A DNA stretch of 64,000 nt from Bordetella genomosp. 13. GTDB lineage: Bacteria; Pseudomonadota; Gammaproteobacteria; Burkholderiales; Burkholderiaceae_B. How positions within the stretch are numbered: position 1 is the stretch's first letter; every line of letters starts with the position of its first letter. Shown piece by piece: positions 29,901 to 40,125 of the stretch. The translations under genes were made by a program, and so were the position numbers. The notes beneath the pieces were generated by a model that saw only the letters and a program-made list of their open reading frames with translations, made no database searches and was not told the DNA's origin. The stretch lies in contig NZ_VEHL01000002.1 in the NCBI RefSeq assembly GCF_007679965.1, forward strand, positions 480,235 through 544,234, read 5' to 3'.

Positions 29901-30065
29901 GGCGCCGAGCTGCGCCAGCCGCTGGGCCTGGTGATGGTGGGCGGCCTGCTGGTCAGCCAGGTGCTGACGCTGTTCACCACGCCCGTCATCTACCTGATGT
30001 TCGACCGCCTGGCGCGCCGCGGCAAGCCGGCGCAGGGCCAGCAGCATCCGGTGCGCCAGCCATGA
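26961..30065 (+). CDS. mdtB: RND efflux pump subunit (MdtB-like)
   Basis: A 1034-residue HAE1-type RND transporter with a GTG start ([21 protein letters not shown]). The first transmembrane helix is followed by [20 protein letters not shown]. The proton-relay pair is in helix 4, [29 protein letters not shown] and the second-half repeats with [19 protein letters not shown] are also present. The large periplasmic porter and docking loops are complete. It drives drug/proton antiport as part of a heteromultimer with the following gene, whose ATG overlaps its end (4 bp, 30062-30065). MdtB/MdtC-type pumps export, for example, novobiocin and bile salts in enterobacteria; that specificity is family knowledge only. 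Confidence 0.92.
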   Translation: MSPSRLFILRPVATTLSMVALLIAGLIAYRMLPVSALPEVDYPTIQVVTLYPGASPDVMTSLVTSPLERQFGQMPGLAQMSSTSSGGASVITLQFSLVLALDVAEQQVQAAINAASNLLPSDLPVPPTYNKVNPADAPVLTLAITSPTMPLPQVRDLVDTRMAQKLSQIPGVGLVGVAGGQRPAVRVKVNPQALAAAGLSLSDLRSAVVGANVNQPKGNLDGPQRSITINANDQLQSPTAYNDLIIAYRNNAPLRLSDVGRAVQGAEDVRQAAWVGDKPAILLNVQRQPGANVIDVVDRIQALLPQLRASLPATLDVTVVADRTQTIRDSVADVQFEMVLAIALVVMVTFVFLRSFIVTLIPSVVVPLSLVGTFGIMYLAGFSINNLTLMALTIATGFVVDDAIVMIENIARHIEEGETPMAAALKGASQIGFTLISLTFSLIAVLIPLLFMTEVVGRLFREFAVTLAVAILISLVVSLTLTPMMCARLLRPESEHRYGRFHRATGAFIDGTIARYDRLLGVVLRHQPLTLLVALGTFALTVVLYLAIPKGFFPQQDSGMIQAITQAPQSVSFKAMAERQEAVARLAMQDPAVASVSSFIGVDGSNATLSAGRMQIALKPHAERGDTLPEVLQRLQQSFADQQNDMQVFMQPVQDLTIDDRVARTQYQMTLSNPDLDVLAEWVPRLVQRLNRVPELSDVTHDLQDQGLQAWVEIDRDAASRLGITTAAIDEVLYDAYGQRLISTIFTQSNQYRVVLEVEPQFSNGPAAITRLHVATSDGQQVPLSSVARVIEGRSVLAVNRLDQFPMVTMSFNLAHGASLSTAVEAIAQAEQEIGMPASIETRYQGAALAFQNSLSSTLWLIVAAIVTMYIVLGVLYESYIHPITILSTLPSAGVGALLALLISGTDLDMIGIIGIILLIGIVKKNAIMMIDFALDAERRRGLAPREAIHEAALLRFRPILMTTLAALFGALPLMLSSGTGAELRQPLGLVMVGGLLVSQVLTLFTTPVIYLMFDRLARRGKPAQGQQHPVRQP

Positions 30066-33000
30066 TCCTGTCGGCGCCCTTCATCGTCCGACCCGTCGCC
30101 ACCACGCTGATGAGCCTGGCGGTGGTGCTGCTGGGAGCGCTGTCTTACTGGCTGCTGCCCGTGGCGCCGCTGCCGCAGGTGGACGTGCCCACCATCTCGG
30201 TGTCGGCCAGCCTGCCGGGCGCCAGCCCCGAGACCATGGCGTCCAGCGTGGCCACGCCGCTGGAGCGCTCGCTGGGCAGCATCGCCGGCATCACCGAGAT
30301 GACCTCGCGCAGCTCGCAGGGCTCGACCCGCGTCACGCTGCAGTTCGACATCTCGCGCGACGTGGACAGCGCGGCGCGCGACGTGCAGGCGGCCATCAAC
30401 GCGGCGCGCTCGCTGCTGCCCACCAGCCTGCGCAGCAATCCCACGTACCACAAGGCCAATCCGTCGGACGCGCCCATCATGACGCTGGCGATGACCTCGG
30501 GCACGCTGACGCAGGGCAAGCTGTACGACCTGGCCACCACCATCGTGGCGCAGAAGCTGTCGCAGGTGAACGGCGTGGGAGAGGTCACCGTGGGCGGCAG
30601 CTCGCTGCCGGCGGTGCGGGTCGACCTGAATCCCGGCGCGCTGTCCAGCCGCGGCGTGTCGCTGGACGAGGTGCGCCAGGCCCTCTCCAACGCCAATGCC
30701 AACCGCCCCAAGGGCATGCTGGAAAGCGACCGGTACCACTGGCAGGTGATGGCGAGCGACCAGCTCGACCGCGCCGAGCAGTACCGGCCGCTGATCGTGG
30801 CGTGGCGCAACGGCGCGCCGGTGCGCCTGTCCGACGTCGCCGAGGTGCAGGATTCGGTCGAGGACCTGTTCCAGACCGGCTTCTACAACGATCGCCAGGC
30901 CATCCTGCTGATCCTGCGCCGCCAGGCCGATGCCAACATCATCGAGACCGTCGACGCCGTGCGCAACCAGCTGCCCCAGCTGGCCGCCTTCCTGCCGGGC
31001 GACGTGACCCTCAGCGTGGCCCAGGACCGCTCGCCCAGCATCCGCGCCTCGCTGCACGAGGCCGAGCTGACGCTGGTCATCGCGGTGGGCCTGGTGGTGA
31101 TGGTGGTGCTGCTGTTCCTGCGCCGCTGGCGCGCCGCGATCATTCCCAGCCTGGCCGTACCGGTGTCGCTGGTGGGCACCTTCTGCGTCATGTACCTGTG
31201 CGGCTACACGCTGAACACGATCTCGCTGATGGCGCTGATCGTGGCCACGGGCTTCGTGGTGGACGACGCCATCGTGGTGCTGGAGAACATCATGCGCCAC
31301 ATCGAGAACGGCGCCACGCCGATGCGGGCGGCGCTGCGCGGGTCGCGCGAGGTGGGCTTCACGGTGCTCTCCATGAGCCTGTCGCTGATCGCGGTGTTCA
31401 TTCCCATCCTGCTGATGGGCGGGATCGTGGGACGCCTGTTCCGCGAGTTCGCGGTGACCCTGTCGGCGTCCATCCTGGTGTCGCTGGTGGTATCGCTGAC
31501 GCTGACGCCGATGATGTGCGCGCGGATGCTGCGCGCCGAGCCGCGCGAGCCCGAGCCTCGCCGCCCCAGCCGGATCAACCGCGCGCTGGATGCGCTGATG
31601 GACGGCATGCAGCGCGGCTACGCGGGCTCGCTGGGCTGGGCGCTGCGCCATGCCCGGCTGATGATGCTGGTGCTGGCGGTGGCCATCGGCCTGAACGTCT
31701 ACCTGTATACCGCGGTGCCGAAGGGCTTCTTCCCGCAGCAGGACACCGGCCAGCTGCTGGGCTTCTTCCGGGCCGACCAGGGTTCATCGTTCCAGTCCAC
31801 CGTGCCCAAGCTCGAGTACTTCCGCAAGGTGCTGATGCAGGACCCGGCGGTGCAGAGCGTCACGGCCTATGCCGGTGGCCGCGGCGGCAGCAACAGCAGC
31901 TTCGTGCAGGTGCAGCTGAAGCCGCTGGAAGAGCGCCTGGTCAGCGCCGATACGGTGATCGAGCGGCTGCGGGCCCGCTTGTCGCGCGAGCCGGGCGCGC
32001 GCCTGTTCCTGGTGTCGCAGCAGGACATCCGCATCGGCGGGCGCGCCAGCCAGGGATCGTACGACTACGGCCTGATGGCGGGCGACCTGCAGCTGCTGCG
32101 CACCTGGATGCCGCGCGTGCAGCGCGCCATGGCGGCGTTGCCCGAGCTGACCGACGTGGACGCCGATACCGAGGACAAGGGCCGGCAGGTCAACCTGGTG
32201 ATCGACCGGGAGGCCGCCACTCGCCTGGGCATCAGCATGTCGTCCATCTCGGCCGTGCTGAACAACTCGTTCAGCCAGCGCCAGGTGTCGGTGATGTACG
32301 GGCCGCTGAACCAGTACCACGTGGTCATGGGGGTGGACCAGCAGTTCGCCAAGGACCCCGATTCGCTGAAGGACGTGTACGTCATCGGCGCGGACGACCA
32401 GCGCATCCCGCTGGCGGCGGTGGCGCGCTATGAGGTGGGCAACGCCCCGCTGAGCGTGCAGCACCAGGGCCTGTTCGTGGCCGACTGGATCTCGTTCAGC
32501 CTGGCGCCGGGCGTGTCGCTGGGCCAGGCCACGGCGGCCATCGATGCGGCGGTGGCGCGCATCGGCCTGCCGTCCGACCAGATCCAGGCGGGCTTCCAGG
32601 GCAGCGCGGCCGAACTGCAGAAGACGCTGGCGCAGCAGCCCTGGCTGATCCTGGCTGCGCTGGTCACCATGTACATCGTGCTGGGCATCCTCTACGAGAG
32701 CCTGGTGCATCCGCTGACCATCCTGTCGACCTTGCCGTCGGCGGGCCTGGGCGCCTTGCTGGCCCTGATGGTGCTGGGCAGCGAGTTCACGCTGATCGCG
32801 CTGATCGGGGTGTTCCTGCTGATCGGCATCGTGAAGAAGAACGCCATCATGATGGTGGACTTCGCCCTGGAGGCCGAGCGCCGGCGCGGCCTGTCGCCGC
32901 GCGAGGCGATCTACGAGGCCTGCCTGACGCGCTTCCGTCCCATCATGATGACCACGCTGGCCGCCATCTTCGGCGCGTTGCCGCTGATGCTGGCCACCGG

Positions 33001-33175
33001 CCCCGGCGTGGAGATGCGCCGGCCGCTGGGCATCACCATCGTGGGCGGCCTGGTGCTCAGCCAGATGCTGACGCTCTACACCACGCCCGTGGTCTACCTG
33101 TTCTTCGACCGATTCCGACTGTGGGCCGCGCAACGCCGCACCCGCCGGCTGGATCCCCATGCTTCCCGTCCATGA
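30062..33175 (+). CDS. mdtC: RND efflux pump subunit (MdtC-like)
   Basis: A 1037-residue RND transporter homologous to the preceding gene product but clearly diverged, as in MdtB/MdtC pairs. It starts [20 protein letters not shown], with [20 protein letters not shown], the helix-4 acidic pair in [20 protein letters not shown], and the second-half [19 protein letters not shown]. It overlaps the upstream gene by ATGA and the downstream outer-membrane factor gene by ATGA (33172-33175), so all subunits are made in fixed ratio. In MdtABC only one subunit type (MdtC) is thought to carry the main substrate path; which is which here is assigned from gene order. Confidence 0.92.
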   Translation: MILSAPFIVRPVATTLMSLAVVLLGALSYWLLPVAPLPQVDVPTISVSASLPGASPETMASSVATPLERSLGSIAGITEMTSRSSQGSTRVTLQFDISRDVDSAARDVQAAINAARSLLPTSLRSNPTYHKANPSDAPIMTLAMTSGTLTQGKLYDLATTIVAQKLSQVNGVGEVTVGGSSLPAVRVDLNPGALSSRGVSLDEVRQALSNANANRPKGMLESDRYHWQVMASDQLDRAEQYRPLIVAWRNGAPVRLSDVAEVQDSVEDLFQTGFYNDRQAILLILRRQADANIIETVDAVRNQLPQLAAFLPGDVTLSVAQDRSPSIRASLHEAELTLVIAVGLVVMVVLLFLRRWRAAIIPSLAVPVSLVGTFCVMYLCGYTLNTISLMALIVATGFVVDDAIVVLENIMRHIENGATPMRAALRGSREVGFTVLSMSLSLIAVFIPILLMGGIVGRLFREFAVTLSASILVSLVVSLTLTPMMCARMLRAEPREPEPRRPSRINRALDALMDGMQRGYAGSLGWALRHARLMMLVLAVAIGLNVYLYTAVPKGFFPQQDTGQLLGFFRADQGSSFQSTVPKLEYFRKVLMQDPAVQSVTAYAGGRGGSNSSFVQVQLKPLEERLVSADTVIERLRARLSREPGARLFLVSQQDIRIGGRASQGSYDYGLMAGDLQLLRTWMPRVQRAMAALPELTDVDADTEDKGRQVNLVIDREAATRLGISMSSISAVLNNSFSQRQVSVMYGPLNQYHVVMGVDQQFAKDPDSLKDVYVIGADDQRIPLAAVARYEVGNAPLSVQHQGLFVADWISFSLAPGVSLGQATAAIDAAVARIGLPSDQIQAGFQGSAAELQKTLAQQPWLILAALVTMYIVLGILYESLVHPLTILSTLPSAGLGALLALMVLGSEFTLIALIGVFLLIGIVKKNAIMMVDFALEAERRRGLSPREAIYEACLTRFRPIMMTTLAAIFGALPLMLATGPGVEMRRPLGITIVGGLVLSQMLTLYTTPVVYLFFDRFRLWAAQRRTRRLDPHASRP

Positions 33176-34623
33176 CCCGAGTCCTACGCCATCGTCTTTC
33201 CGTCCTGACACCCCGCGCTGGCGCGGCGTTGCTGTGCCTGGCGCTGTCGGCCTGCGCCGTGGGGCCGGACTACCAGCGGCCCGCCATCGACGTGGGTGCC
33301 GGCTACAAGGAAGGCCAGCAGCAGGTGCCCGGCTGGAAGCCGGCCCATCCGCGCGACGACGCGCAGCGCGGCCCATGGTGGTCGGTGTATGGCGACGCCG
33401 TGCTGGACGGCCTGATGCAGCAACTGGACGCGGCCAACCAGGACGTGGCGGTGGCCGAGGCCAACTACCGGCAGGCGCAGGCCCTGGTGCAAGGATCGCG
33501 CGCCGGATTCTTTCCCACCATCGGCGCCGGCGCGGGCCTGACGCGCTCCGGCGGCGGCAGCGGCTCGGGCAACGGTGGATCGTCGGTCGGCAACCAGTAT
33601 TCGCTGACGGGCAGCGTCAGCTGGGAGGCCGACGTGTGGGGACGCCTGCGCCGTGGCCTGGAGTCCAGCCGCGCCAGCGCCCAGGCGTCCGCCGCCGACC
33701 TGGCGGCCACGCGGCTCAGTTCGCAGGCCGCGCTGGCGCAGAACTATTTCCAGCTGCGCGTGCAGGACGAGCAGAAGCGCCTGCTGGATGCCACCATCGC
33801 CGCCTACGAGCGCTCGCTGCAACTGACGCGCAACCGCTACGACGCGGGCGTCACCGGCAAGGCCGACGTGGCCGTGGCGACGCAGCAGCTGGAGAATGCC
33901 CGCGCGCAGTCGGTGGACCTGGACTGGCAGCGCGCGCAACTGGAACACGCCATTGCCGTGCTGACGGGCCAGCCGCCGTCGCGCTTCGCGCTGCCGTCGC
34001 AGGCGTTCGAACAGCCGTTGCCAGAGATTCCCGTGGGCCTGCCTTCCGAGCTGCTGGAGCGCCGCCCCGACGTGGCGGCGGCCGAGCGGCGCGCCGCGGC
34101 GGCCAACGCGCAGATCGGCGTGGCCGAGTCGGCCTGGTTCCCCGACCTGACGCTGTCGGCCGATGGGGGCTTTCGCAACGGCAGCTTTTCCAACTGGCTC
34201 ACCGCGCCGGCGCGCTTCTGGTCGATCGGGCCGTCGCTGGCGCTGACGCTGTTCGACGGCGGCGCGCGCGAAGCCCAGGTCGATCAGGCGCGCGCGGCCT
34301 ACGATGCGCAGGCCGCGTCGTACCGCCAGTCGGTGCTGACCGCGCTGCGCGAGGTCGAGGATTACCTGGTCCAGTTGCGCGTGCTGGCGCAGGAGCAAGA
34401 GGTGCAGGCGCGCGCGCTGGACGCCTCCCGCGAATCATTGCGCCTGGTGCGCAACCAGTACGAGCAGGGCATGGTCGACTTCCTGAGCGTGGCCACGCTG
34501 CAGGCCACGGCGTTGAACGCCGAACGCTCGGCCTTGTCGCTGGTGGGCAGCCGGCTGGTGGCCAGCGTGCAGCTGATCGCGGCGCTGGGCGGGGGATGGG
34601 AAGGGTTGCCGGCGCAGCAGTGA
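33172..34623 (+). CDS. Outer-membrane efflux factor lipoprotein, NodT/OprM family
   Basis: A 483-residue TolC-like protein. The lipoprotein signal ends in LALSAC with Cys28 and is followed by AVGPDYQRP, the classical NodT N-terminus. Two internally repeated helical/beta-barrel halves include [27 protein letters not shown], then [20 protein letters not shown] and [11 protein letters not shown]. It forms the trimeric exit duct through the outer membrane for the MdtABC-type pump encoded just upstream. E. coli MdtABC uses the separately encoded TolC, so a dedicated factor here follows the Pseudomonas/Burkholderia style. It ends the operon. Confidence 0.93.
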   Translation: MTRVLRHRLSVLTPRAGAALLCLALSACAVGPDYQRPAIDVGAGYKEGQQQVPGWKPAHPRDDAQRGPWWSVYGDAVLDGLMQQLDAANQDVAVAEANYRQAQALVQGSRAGFFPTIGAGAGLTRSGGGSGSGNGGSSVGNQYSLTGSVSWEADVWGRLRRGLESSRASAQASAADLAATRLSSQAALAQNYFQLRVQDEQKRLLDATIAAYERSLQLTRNRYDAGVTGKADVAVATQQLENARAQSVDLDWQRAQLEHAIAVLTGQPPSRFALPSQAFEQPLPEIPVGLPSELLERRPDVAAAERRAAAANAQIGVAESAWFPDLTLSADGGFRNGSFSNWLTAPARFWSIGPSLALTLFDGGAREAQVDQARAAYDAQAASYRQSVLTALREVEDYLVQLRVLAQEQEVQARALDASRESLRLVRNQYEQGMVDFLSVATLQATALNAERSALSLVGSRLVASVQLIAALGGGWEGLPAQQ

Positions 34624-34748
34624 TCTGCACGCCGCGATCGCGGTGTGCCCGTCGCCGATCTCCCGCGCGGCAAGATCCGCGGCGTGCATCGCAGGCGTGG
34701 ACGGGCGTCGACAGCTTGGCCTCTTGCGGCTCGCGTACGTAGAACTAC

Positions 34749-34781
34749 GCGGGATCGAAGCATCCCGCTTCAGGCCCTGAA
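34749..34781. repeat. Inverted repeats downstream of the efflux operon
   Basis: GCGGGAT, six bases, ATCCCGC at 34749-34768 is followed directly by TTCAGG-C-CCTGAA at 34769-34781. They lie about 125 bp after the outer-membrane factor stop and about 50 bp before the Rpn gene. Without a T-tract they are not a textbook terminator; they could be the transcript end of the efflux operon or an operator for the next gene. Confidence 0.4.
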
Positions 34782-34832
34782 TGGCGGCGGCATGGATAGA
34801 GTGGAGCCATAACGATCCCACTGTGCGCCGCG

Positions 34833-35834
34833 ATGACCAGGCACGATGCCACCTACAAGCTGCTGTTTTCCCACCCGGAGATGATCCAGGCCCTGCTGCA
34901 GGGCTTCATCCGCGAACCCTGGGTGGGGCAGTTGGACTTTTCCTCTTTGGAGAAGGTGCCGGCGTCTTTCATCACGGACGACCGCCGGGCGCGGCTGGGC
35001 GACCTGGCCTGGCGCGTGAAGAGCAGTGGCGGGCAGTGGCTGTACGTCTACGTGTTGCTCGAATTCCAGTCGTCCGTCGAGCCGCGCATGGCGCTGCGCA
35101 TGATGGCGTATCTGGCGTTGTTCTATCAGGACCTGGTGCGGCAGCAGGCCGTCGGCGCGGGCGAGGTGCTGCCCCCTGTGTTGCCTTTGGTGCTGTACAA
35201 CGGCGAACCCGCGTGGCACGCGGCGCAGGATGTGGCGCAGCTGATCGCCCCGTTGCCGGGCCAGTCCACGGGGTATCGACCGGCGTTGCGCTATTGGCTG
35301 ATCGATCAGCAGCAGTGGATGCGCGACGGACGGATGCCCGCGCGAAACCTGGCCGCGGCGTTCTTTCGGGTCGAGCGCAGCAATACGCCGGAAGAGATCG
35401 GCAACGCGCTGGGCGAGCTGCTCGAATGCGCGCCTCGGTCTGATTTCTCGGATTTGCACCGTGATTTCGTCCGATGGTTGCGGCACTCCCTGCTTCCGGC
35501 CCGCATGCCCGGTGCTAGGATTCCCCAACTGAACGACATGCAGGAGGCGCGTGCCATGCTTTACGACACCGTGAAGGGCTGGACCCAGGAGTGGTTGCGG
35601 CAGGGGGCGGAGCAAGGCCTCCAGGAGGGTTTGCAGAGAGGCTTGCAGAAAGGCAACCATGAAGGCCGCCAGGCCATGCTGCGCCAGCTGCTGGTCCACC
35701 GCTTTGGCCCGCTGCCCGTCGACGCGCAGCAACGGCTCGCCGACGCCTCCGCGCCCGACCTCGACCGCTGGGCGCTGACGATGCTGTCCGCGCCCAGCCT
35801 GGACGCGGTCTTCACCCAACCGGCCGCCGCCTGA
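34833..35834 (+). CDS. Rpn family recombination-promoting nuclease / putative transposase (YhgA-like)
   Basis: A 333-residue protein starting MTRHDATYKLLFSHPEMIQA, then LLQGFI, the PF04754-type (YhgA/Rpn) N-terminus. A PD-(D/E)xK-like core is visible in RLGDLAWRVK followed by YVYVLLEFQSS, where D and ExQ would bind metal. The C-terminal part has a charged, repeated segment (QGAEQGLQEGLQRGLQKGNH, residues ~258-277) with an approximately 4-residue Gly period, then a DUF4351-like tail. E. coli RpnA-type proteins are DNA endonucleases that stimulate recA-independent recombination and are often spread by transfer. It is a single gene with no transposon ends around it. Ribosome site weak. Confidence 0.85.
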   Translation: MTRHDATYKLLFSHPEMIQALLQGFIREPWVGQLDFSSLEKVPASFITDDRRARLGDLAWRVKSSGGQWLYVYVLLEFQSSVEPRMALRMMAYLALFYQDLVRQQAVGAGEVLPPVLPLVLYNGEPAWHAAQDVAQLIAPLPGQSTGYRPALRYWLIDQQQWMRDGRMPARNLAAAFFRVERSNTPEEIGNALGELLECAPRSDFSDLHRDFVRWLRHSLLPARMPGARIPQLNDMQEARAMLYDTVKGWTQEWLRQGAEQGLQEGLQRGLQKGNHEGRQAMLRQLLVHRFGPLPVDAQQRLADASAPDLDRWALTMLSAPSLDAVFTQPAAA

Positions 35835-35869
35835 CGGCGCCGGCGGCAGCGGTCGGTATCCCCTCCCGG

Positions 35870-36892
35870 CTACAGCAGCCCGCGTATCGCCGCGATGCCG
35901 TGCGCGCCATGCCGGCGCGCTTCCACGCGCGTGGCGTCGCTTTGCCCGCCCAACGCAAATACCGGCAAGCCCGCGTCGCGAATGCCTCGCTCGAAGCCAC
36001 TCCAGCCTATGCCCGGTTCCCCAGGGTGCGAGGGCGTGGCCAGCACATGGCCCAGCACCGCGAAGTCAGCACCCAGTTCCCGCGCATGCACCACCTCGTC
36101 ATGGCCGTGCGCGGAAACGCCCACCAGCGCGCCTTCGCGCAGATCAGGCCGCGACGCCAACGCCGCCGCATCCACCGCACGCAGATGCACGCCATCGGCC
36201 AGACGCCACCATGCCGACGGATGCGCGCTGTTTACCAGCAACCGTGCGCCGGCCGCGCGGCAGCGCGCCTGCACCGCCTGCATGGCCTGGCGCAGCGTAT
36301 TGGCCGCGGGGCCTTCGGGCCACTGCGGTTCGCGCAGTTGCACCAGCTTCAGGCCACCGGCCAGCGCGGCGTCCAGGCGCGCCAGGAAGCCCGGCAGCCC
36401 GTCCGGCCCGCCGATGCTGCTGATGCCATATGACGTGGGCAGCGTGAGCCAGCGCAGCGGCGGCAGGGTGGCGGGCAGCAGATCGCCCACCACGCCGGCG
36501 TTGGCGGGGTCCACCCACTCCAGGCGCTGGTTCTCCAGGCCATGCGGCTCGCCCTCCCACCCCGTGACCTGGCAGAACGCCAGGCGCACGGTGGTCTGCG
36601 GATAGGTGTGCACGTACGTCACCCAGGGCCAGGCCTCGGTGACGCGGATACCGATCTCTTCGTGCAGCTCGCGGGCCAGGGCCTGCAGCACGGTCTCGCC
36701 GGGTTCGAGCTTGCCGCCGGGCAGTTCCCACCAGCCCGACCACGGCTTGCCTTCGGGACGCTGCCCCAGCAGCAGCTGGCCATCGGGACGCAGGATCAGG
36801 CCGGCGGCCACGTCGATGATCTTGCGGGTGTCTGCCGCCGAGGATGACGGGGCAGCCACGCCAGGCACCGCCTTGCCGCTGTCTTCAGACAT
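35870..36892 (-). CDS. Nudix hydrolase fused to a ThiE-like (thiamine phosphate synthase) domain
   Basis: A 340-residue two-domain protein. The N-terminal Nudix domain (~25-150) has an intact box: GGKLEPGETVLQALARELHEEIG, matching Gx5Ex7REUxEExGU. It should hydrolyse oxidised nucleotides (MutT type). The C-terminal ~180 residues are a TIM-barrel resembling ThiE (LKLVQLREPQW, ARLLVNSAH, GVHLRAVDAA, FAVLGHVLATPSHPG, PVFALGG). The thiamine-phosphate synthase active-site residues are partly altered, and in MutT-fusions this domain usually has no proven ThiE activity. The gene overlaps the upstream ATPase gene by 8 bp and is third in argJ-ATPase-Nudix. Confidence 0.9.
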   Translation of the reverse strand: MSEDSGKAVPGVAAPSSSAADTRKIIDVAAGLILRPDGQLLLGQRPEGKPWSGWWELPGGKLEPGETVLQALARELHEEIGIRVTEAWPWVTYVHTYPQTTVRLAFCQVTGWEGEPHGLENQRLEWVDPANAGVVGDLLPATLPPLRWLTLPTSYGISSIGGPDGLPGFLARLDAALAGGLKLVQLREPQWPEGPAANTLRQAMQAVQARCRAAGARLLVNSAHPSAWWRLADGVHLRAVDAAALASRPDLREGALVGVSAHGHDEVVHARELGADFAVLGHVLATPSHPGEPGIGWSGFERGIRDAGLPVFALGGQSDATRVEARRHGAHGIAAIRGLL

Positions 36893-37757
36893 GCCGGGCC
36901 GCCCAGTCGCGCGCGAACTGATAGGCCACCCGGCCCGAACGCGAACCGCGCTCCAGCGCCCATTGCAGGGCCTCGGCGCGGCACGGCTCGATCTGGTCGG
37001 CCGGGCAGTCCAGCTCGCGCAGCCAGTGGTGCACGATGTCCAGGTAGTCGTCCTGCTTGAAGGGATAGAACGACAGCCACAGCCCGAAGCGCTCGGACAG
37101 CGAGATCTTTTCCTCCACGGTCTCGCCGGGATGGATCTCGCCGTCGGGCTGGTGCTTGGCCTGCAGGTTCTCGCTCATGTATTCCGGCATCAGGTGGCGC
37201 CGGTTGGACGTGGCGTAGATCAGCACGTTGTCGCCCGAGGCCGACACCGAGCCGTCCAGCACCGACTTCAATGCCTTGTAGCCGGCCTCGCCTTCTTCGA
37301 AGGACATGTCGTCGCAGAACACGATGTAGCGTTCGGGGCGGCCGGCCACCAGCTCGACGATGTCGGCCAGGTCGCCCAGGTCGGACTTGTCGACCTCGAT
37401 CAGCCGCAGGCCCTGGTCGCCGTAGGCGGCCAGCATGGCCTTGACCAGCGAGCTCTTGCCCGTGCCGCGCGCGCCGGTCATCAGCACGTTGTTGGCCGGC
37501 TTCTTCTGCAGGAACTGGCGCGTGTTGCGGTCGATGACGTCCTTCTGGCGCTCGATGTGCTGCAGGTCGTCCATGTCGATGCGCGCGATGTGGCGCACCG
37601 CGTCCAGCCAGCCGCGCGAGCCGCGCTTGCGCCAGCGGTAGGCATGCGCGTTCCAGTCGATCTCGGGGGGAGCGGCGGGCAGCCAGGCTTCCAGCTGCGC
37701 CAGCACGCGTTCGGCCCGCGCCAGCAGGCGGACCATGTCGGGGGAAGACGTATCCAT
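36885..37757 (-). CDS. DUF815 family AAA+ ATPase
   Basis: A 290-residue ATPase. Walker A is MTGARGTGKSSL (~97-108), Walker B is YIVFCDDMSFEEGE, and the sensor is IYATSNRRHLMPEYM; DIVHHWL follows near the C-terminus. This matches the DUF815/YifB-neighbour ATPase family of unknown role that commonly sits beside argJ and mutT in betaproteobacteria. It begins 5 bp after the argJ stop and ends 8 bp inside the Nudix gene, so it is translated with both. No transmembrane or DNA-binding motif is visible; a chaperone-like or loader function is possible but unsupported. Confidence 0.9.
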   Translation of the reverse strand: MDTSSPDMVRLLARAERVLAQLEAWLPAAPPEIDWNAHAYRWRKRGSRGWLDAVRHIARIDMDDLQHIERQKDVIDRNTRQFLQKKPANNVLMTGARGTGKSSLVKAMLAAYGDQGLRLIEVDKSDLGDLADIVELVAGRPERYIVFCDDMSFEEGEAGYKALKSVLDGSVSASGDNVLIYATSNRRHLMPEYMSENLQAKHQPDGEIHPGETVEEKISLSERFGLWLSFYPFKQDDYLDIVHHWLRELDCPADQIEPCRAEALQWALERGSRSGRVAYQFARDWAARHV

Positions 37758-37762
37758 CGTGA

Positions 37763-38992
37763 TCAGGAGCGGTAGTCGGCGTTGATGCTGACGTAGTCGT
37801 GCGAGAAGTCGCAGGTGTAGACGGTGTCGGAGACCTTGCCGCGGCCCAGCGCGATGCGCACCAGGATCTCGGCTTCCTTCATGACGCGCTGGCCGTCGGC
37901 TTCCTGGTAGGACGGGTTGCGGCCGCCGTCGACGGCCACCAGCACGTCGCCCAGCCACAGGCGGATGGCCGAGACGTCCAGGTCGTCGATGCCGGCGTAG
38001 CCAATGGCGGCCAGGATGCGGCCCAGGTTGGGATCGGACGCGAAGAACGCGGTCTTGACCAGCGGCGAGTGCGCCACCGAGTAGGCGACCTTCAGCGCTT
38101 CTTCGGTGCTGCCGGCCTCTTCCACGCGGATAGTCATGAATTTGGTGGCGCCTTCGGCGTCGCGCACGATCTTCTGCGCCAGGTCGGCGGCGGCCTCGGT
38201 CAGGGCCTGCACCACGGCGGCATAGGCCGGGTCGGACTCGGAGGACACGGACACGCCCGACTTGCCGGTGGCGATCAGGATGAACGAGTCGTTGGTGGAG
38301 GTGTCGCCGTCGACCGTGATGCGGTTGAACGACTGGTCGGCGATCTGCACGGCCAGCGTGCGCAGCAGCGGCTGGGCGATGGCGGCGTCGGTGGCCAGGT
38401 AGCTCAGCATGGTAGCCATGTTGGGCCGGATCATGCCGGCGCCCTTGCTGATGCCGGTGAACGTGACGGTCTTGCCCTCGGCCTGGATGCGGCGCGAATG
38501 GATCTTGGGCAGCGTGTCGGTGGTCATGATGCCGTGCGCGGCGCTGAACCACTGGTCCGGCGACAGCGCGGCGATGGCGCCGGGCAGGCCGGCCTTCACG
38601 CGGTCCACGGGCAGCGGCTCGAGGATGACGCCGGTGGAGAACGGCAGGATCTGTTCGGCGGGCACGCCCAGCAGGCCGGACAGCGCGGCGCAGGTGTCCT
38701 TGGCGCGCTGCAGGCCGTCGGCGCCGGTGCCGGCGTTGGCGTTGCCCGTGTTGATGACCAGCGCGCGGATCGCGCCGCCCGATGCGGCCAGGTGCGATTC
38801 GCAGACCTGCACGGGCGCGGCGCGGAAGCGGTTGCGCGTGAACACGCCGGCCACGGTGCTGCCTTCGGCAAAGCGGAAGACGGTCAGGTCGCGGCGGTTC
38901 GCCTTGCGGATGCCCGCCTCGGTGACGCCGATCTCGACACCGGCGACGGGGAAAATTTCGGATTCGGGGGGGATCTGCAGATTGACGGCCAT
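37763..38992 (-). CDS. argJ: Bifunctional glutamate N-acetyltransferase / ornithine acetyltransferase
   Basis: A 409-residue ArgJ. The autoprocessing site is in [14 protein letters not shown] (Thr nucleophile after NMA), preceded by GISKGAGMI; the C-terminus is [15 protein letters not shown]. The precursor cleaves itself into alpha and beta chains and makes N-acetylglutamate while recovering ornithine, in arginine synthesis. I start at the ATG complementary to 38990-38992 ([12 protein letters not shown]), the conserved N-terminus; an upstream ATG at 39058 would add a basic, unsupported leader. A run of seven G (plus strand, 38966-38972) in the early codons is noted. First gene of the argJ-ATPase-Nudix unit. 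Confidence 0.95.
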   Translation of the reverse strand: MAVNLQIPPESEIFPVAGVEIGVTEAGIRKANRRDLTVFRFAEGSTVAGVFTRNRFRAAPVQVCESHLAASGGAIRALVINTGNANAGTGADGLQRAKDTCAALSGLLGVPAEQILPFSTGVILEPLPVDRVKAGLPGAIAALSPDQWFSAAHGIMTTDTLPKIHSRRIQAEGKTVTFTGISKGAGMIRPNMATMLSYLATDAAIAQPLLRTLAVQIADQSFNRITVDGDTSTNDSFILIATGKSGVSVSSESDPAYAAVVQALTEAAADLAQKIVRDAEGATKFMTIRVEEAGSTEEALKVAYSVAHSPLVKTAFFASDPNLGRILAAIGYAGIDDLDVSAIRLWLGDVLVAVDGGRNPSYQEADGQRVMKEAEILVRIALGRGKVSDTVYTCDFSHDYVSINADYRS

Positions 38993-39121
38993 GGTTCGCG
39001 GACTCGCTGGTGGATGGCGCCGGGGCGGCTGCCGACGGCATAGCCTTCTATTATCCACCGGCGAGGGCGCGCGCCAAATGACGTGTCGCGTGCCGGTCCC
39101 TCCTGCCGGCTCCGAGTACGC

Positions 39122-39931
39122 TCAGTCCCAGGCCGGCGCCAGGCCTTCCGGGTCCACCAGGCGCTCGCCGCGGTCCAGCGCCGCGATGCGGTCCATGTCC
39201 TGGTCGTCCAGCCGCAGCCCCGTGGCCAGCAGGTTGCTGGCCAGGTTTTCCGGCTTGGTCGAGGATGGGATCACCGCATGGCCCAGCTGCAGCGCCCAGG
39301 CCAGGGCGACCTGCGCGGGCGTGGCCTGATGCCGTCGGGCGATGTCGGCGATCACGGGGTCCTGGATGGCCTTTCCATACGCCAGGGTCATGTAGGACGT
39401 GACCGGGATGCCGTGTTCGCGGGAGAACGCGGCGACGCGGCGGTTCTGCAGGTAGGGATGCAGCTCGATCTGGTTGGTGGCGATGGCGTCGGCGCCCACG
39501 GCGTCGATGGCCTGGCGCATCAGGTCGACCGTGAAATTCGACACGCCGATGGCGCGTGCCAAGCCCAGGTCGCGCGCCTCGCGCAGGGCCGTCATGTACT
39601 CGGCCACCGGCACGGCATTGCCGGGCGAGGGCCAGTGGATCAGCACCAGGTCGGCGTGGTCGGTGCGCAGCTTCGCCAGGCTGTCGCGCAGGCTGTCGGC
39701 CAGGCGCTCGCGCGGCAGATTCTCGGTCCAGATCTTGGTGGTCAGGAACAGCGCGTCGCGGGGCACGCCGCTGTCGGCGATGGCCTGGCCGATCTCGGCC
39801 TCGTTGCCGTAGATCTGCGCGGTGTCGATGGCGCGGTAGCCCAGTTGCAGCGCATGGCGCACCGAGTCGATGACGGTCTGGCCCTGCAGGCGGAAAGTGC
39901 CCAGGCCGAAGGGGGGAAGGGAGGGGGTCAT
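39122..39931 (-). CDS. dkgB: Aldo/keto reductase, 2,5-diketo-D-gluconate reductase B type
   Basis: A 269-residue AKR-family enzyme matching DkgB in length. The catalytic tetrad is visible: D in AIDTAQIY, Y in the same motif, K in FLTTKIW, and H in LVLIHWPSP. The NADPH-binding end is [14 protein letters not shown]. It should reduce 2,5-diketogluconate or, more generally, toxic aldehydes and ketones such as methylglyoxal with NADPH. The start at 39929-39931 gives the conserved short N-terminus; an upstream in-frame ATG at 40058 is rejected. The first codons are nearly all C on the coding strand. It is divergent from an SDR gene. Confidence 0.9.
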   Translation of the reverse strand: MTPSLPPFGLGTFRLQGQTVIDSVRHALQLGYRAIDTAQIYGNEAEIGQAIADSGVPRDALFLTTKIWTENLPRERLADSLRDSLAKLRTDHADLVLIHWPSPGNAVPVAEYMTALREARDLGLARAIGVSNFTVDLMRQAIDAVGADAIATNQIELHPYLQNRRVAAFSREHGIPVTSYMTLAYGKAIQDPVIADIARRHQATPAQVALAWALQLGHAVIPSSTKPENLASNLLATGLRLDDQDMDRIAALDRGERLVDPEGLAPAWD

Positions 39932-39983
39932 GGTTGCGGTTCCTGTGTGATCTATCGTCCAGGCCTCGCAGTGTGCCGGGCTT

Positions 39984-40039
39984 ATCTTTGCGGATACAGG
40001 GGGTATGCGTACTATGACTTTTGCCTGCGCAGCAAAGAT
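39984..40039. promoter_or_regulatory. Separated inverted half-sites between dkgB and SDR genes
   Basis: ATCTTTGC at 39984-39991 and GCAAAGAT at 40032-40039 are perfect inverted copies 40 bp apart in the 194-bp divergent region. Such spacing is compatible with a looping or two-dimer regulator. Seen directly, but 8-bp arms can arise by chance. Confidence 0.3.
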
Positions 40040-40125
40040 CCGCCGCCGCCCGCCGGCCATGCTGTGTAAGCTAGCGGCTTGCGCCGGGCGCTGTCCCGGC
40101 GTTCACCCCATCGAGGAGCATCGCA

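Noticed and set aside
25608..30047. A minus-strand open frame of more than 1400 codons antisense to the efflux operon
   Set aside because: His/Gln/Arg-rich shadow translation; the plus strand encodes intact MdtA and MdtB-like proteins.
38966..38972. Run of seven G at the start of argJ as a phase-variation tract
   Set aside because: Too short compared with known Bordetella-type tracts, in a biosynthetic gene, and the frame is intact.
39909..39931. C-rich run at the start of the aldo/keto reductase gene as a slippage site
   Set aside because: The runs are interrupted (five and six bases) and the product is a housekeeping enzyme.
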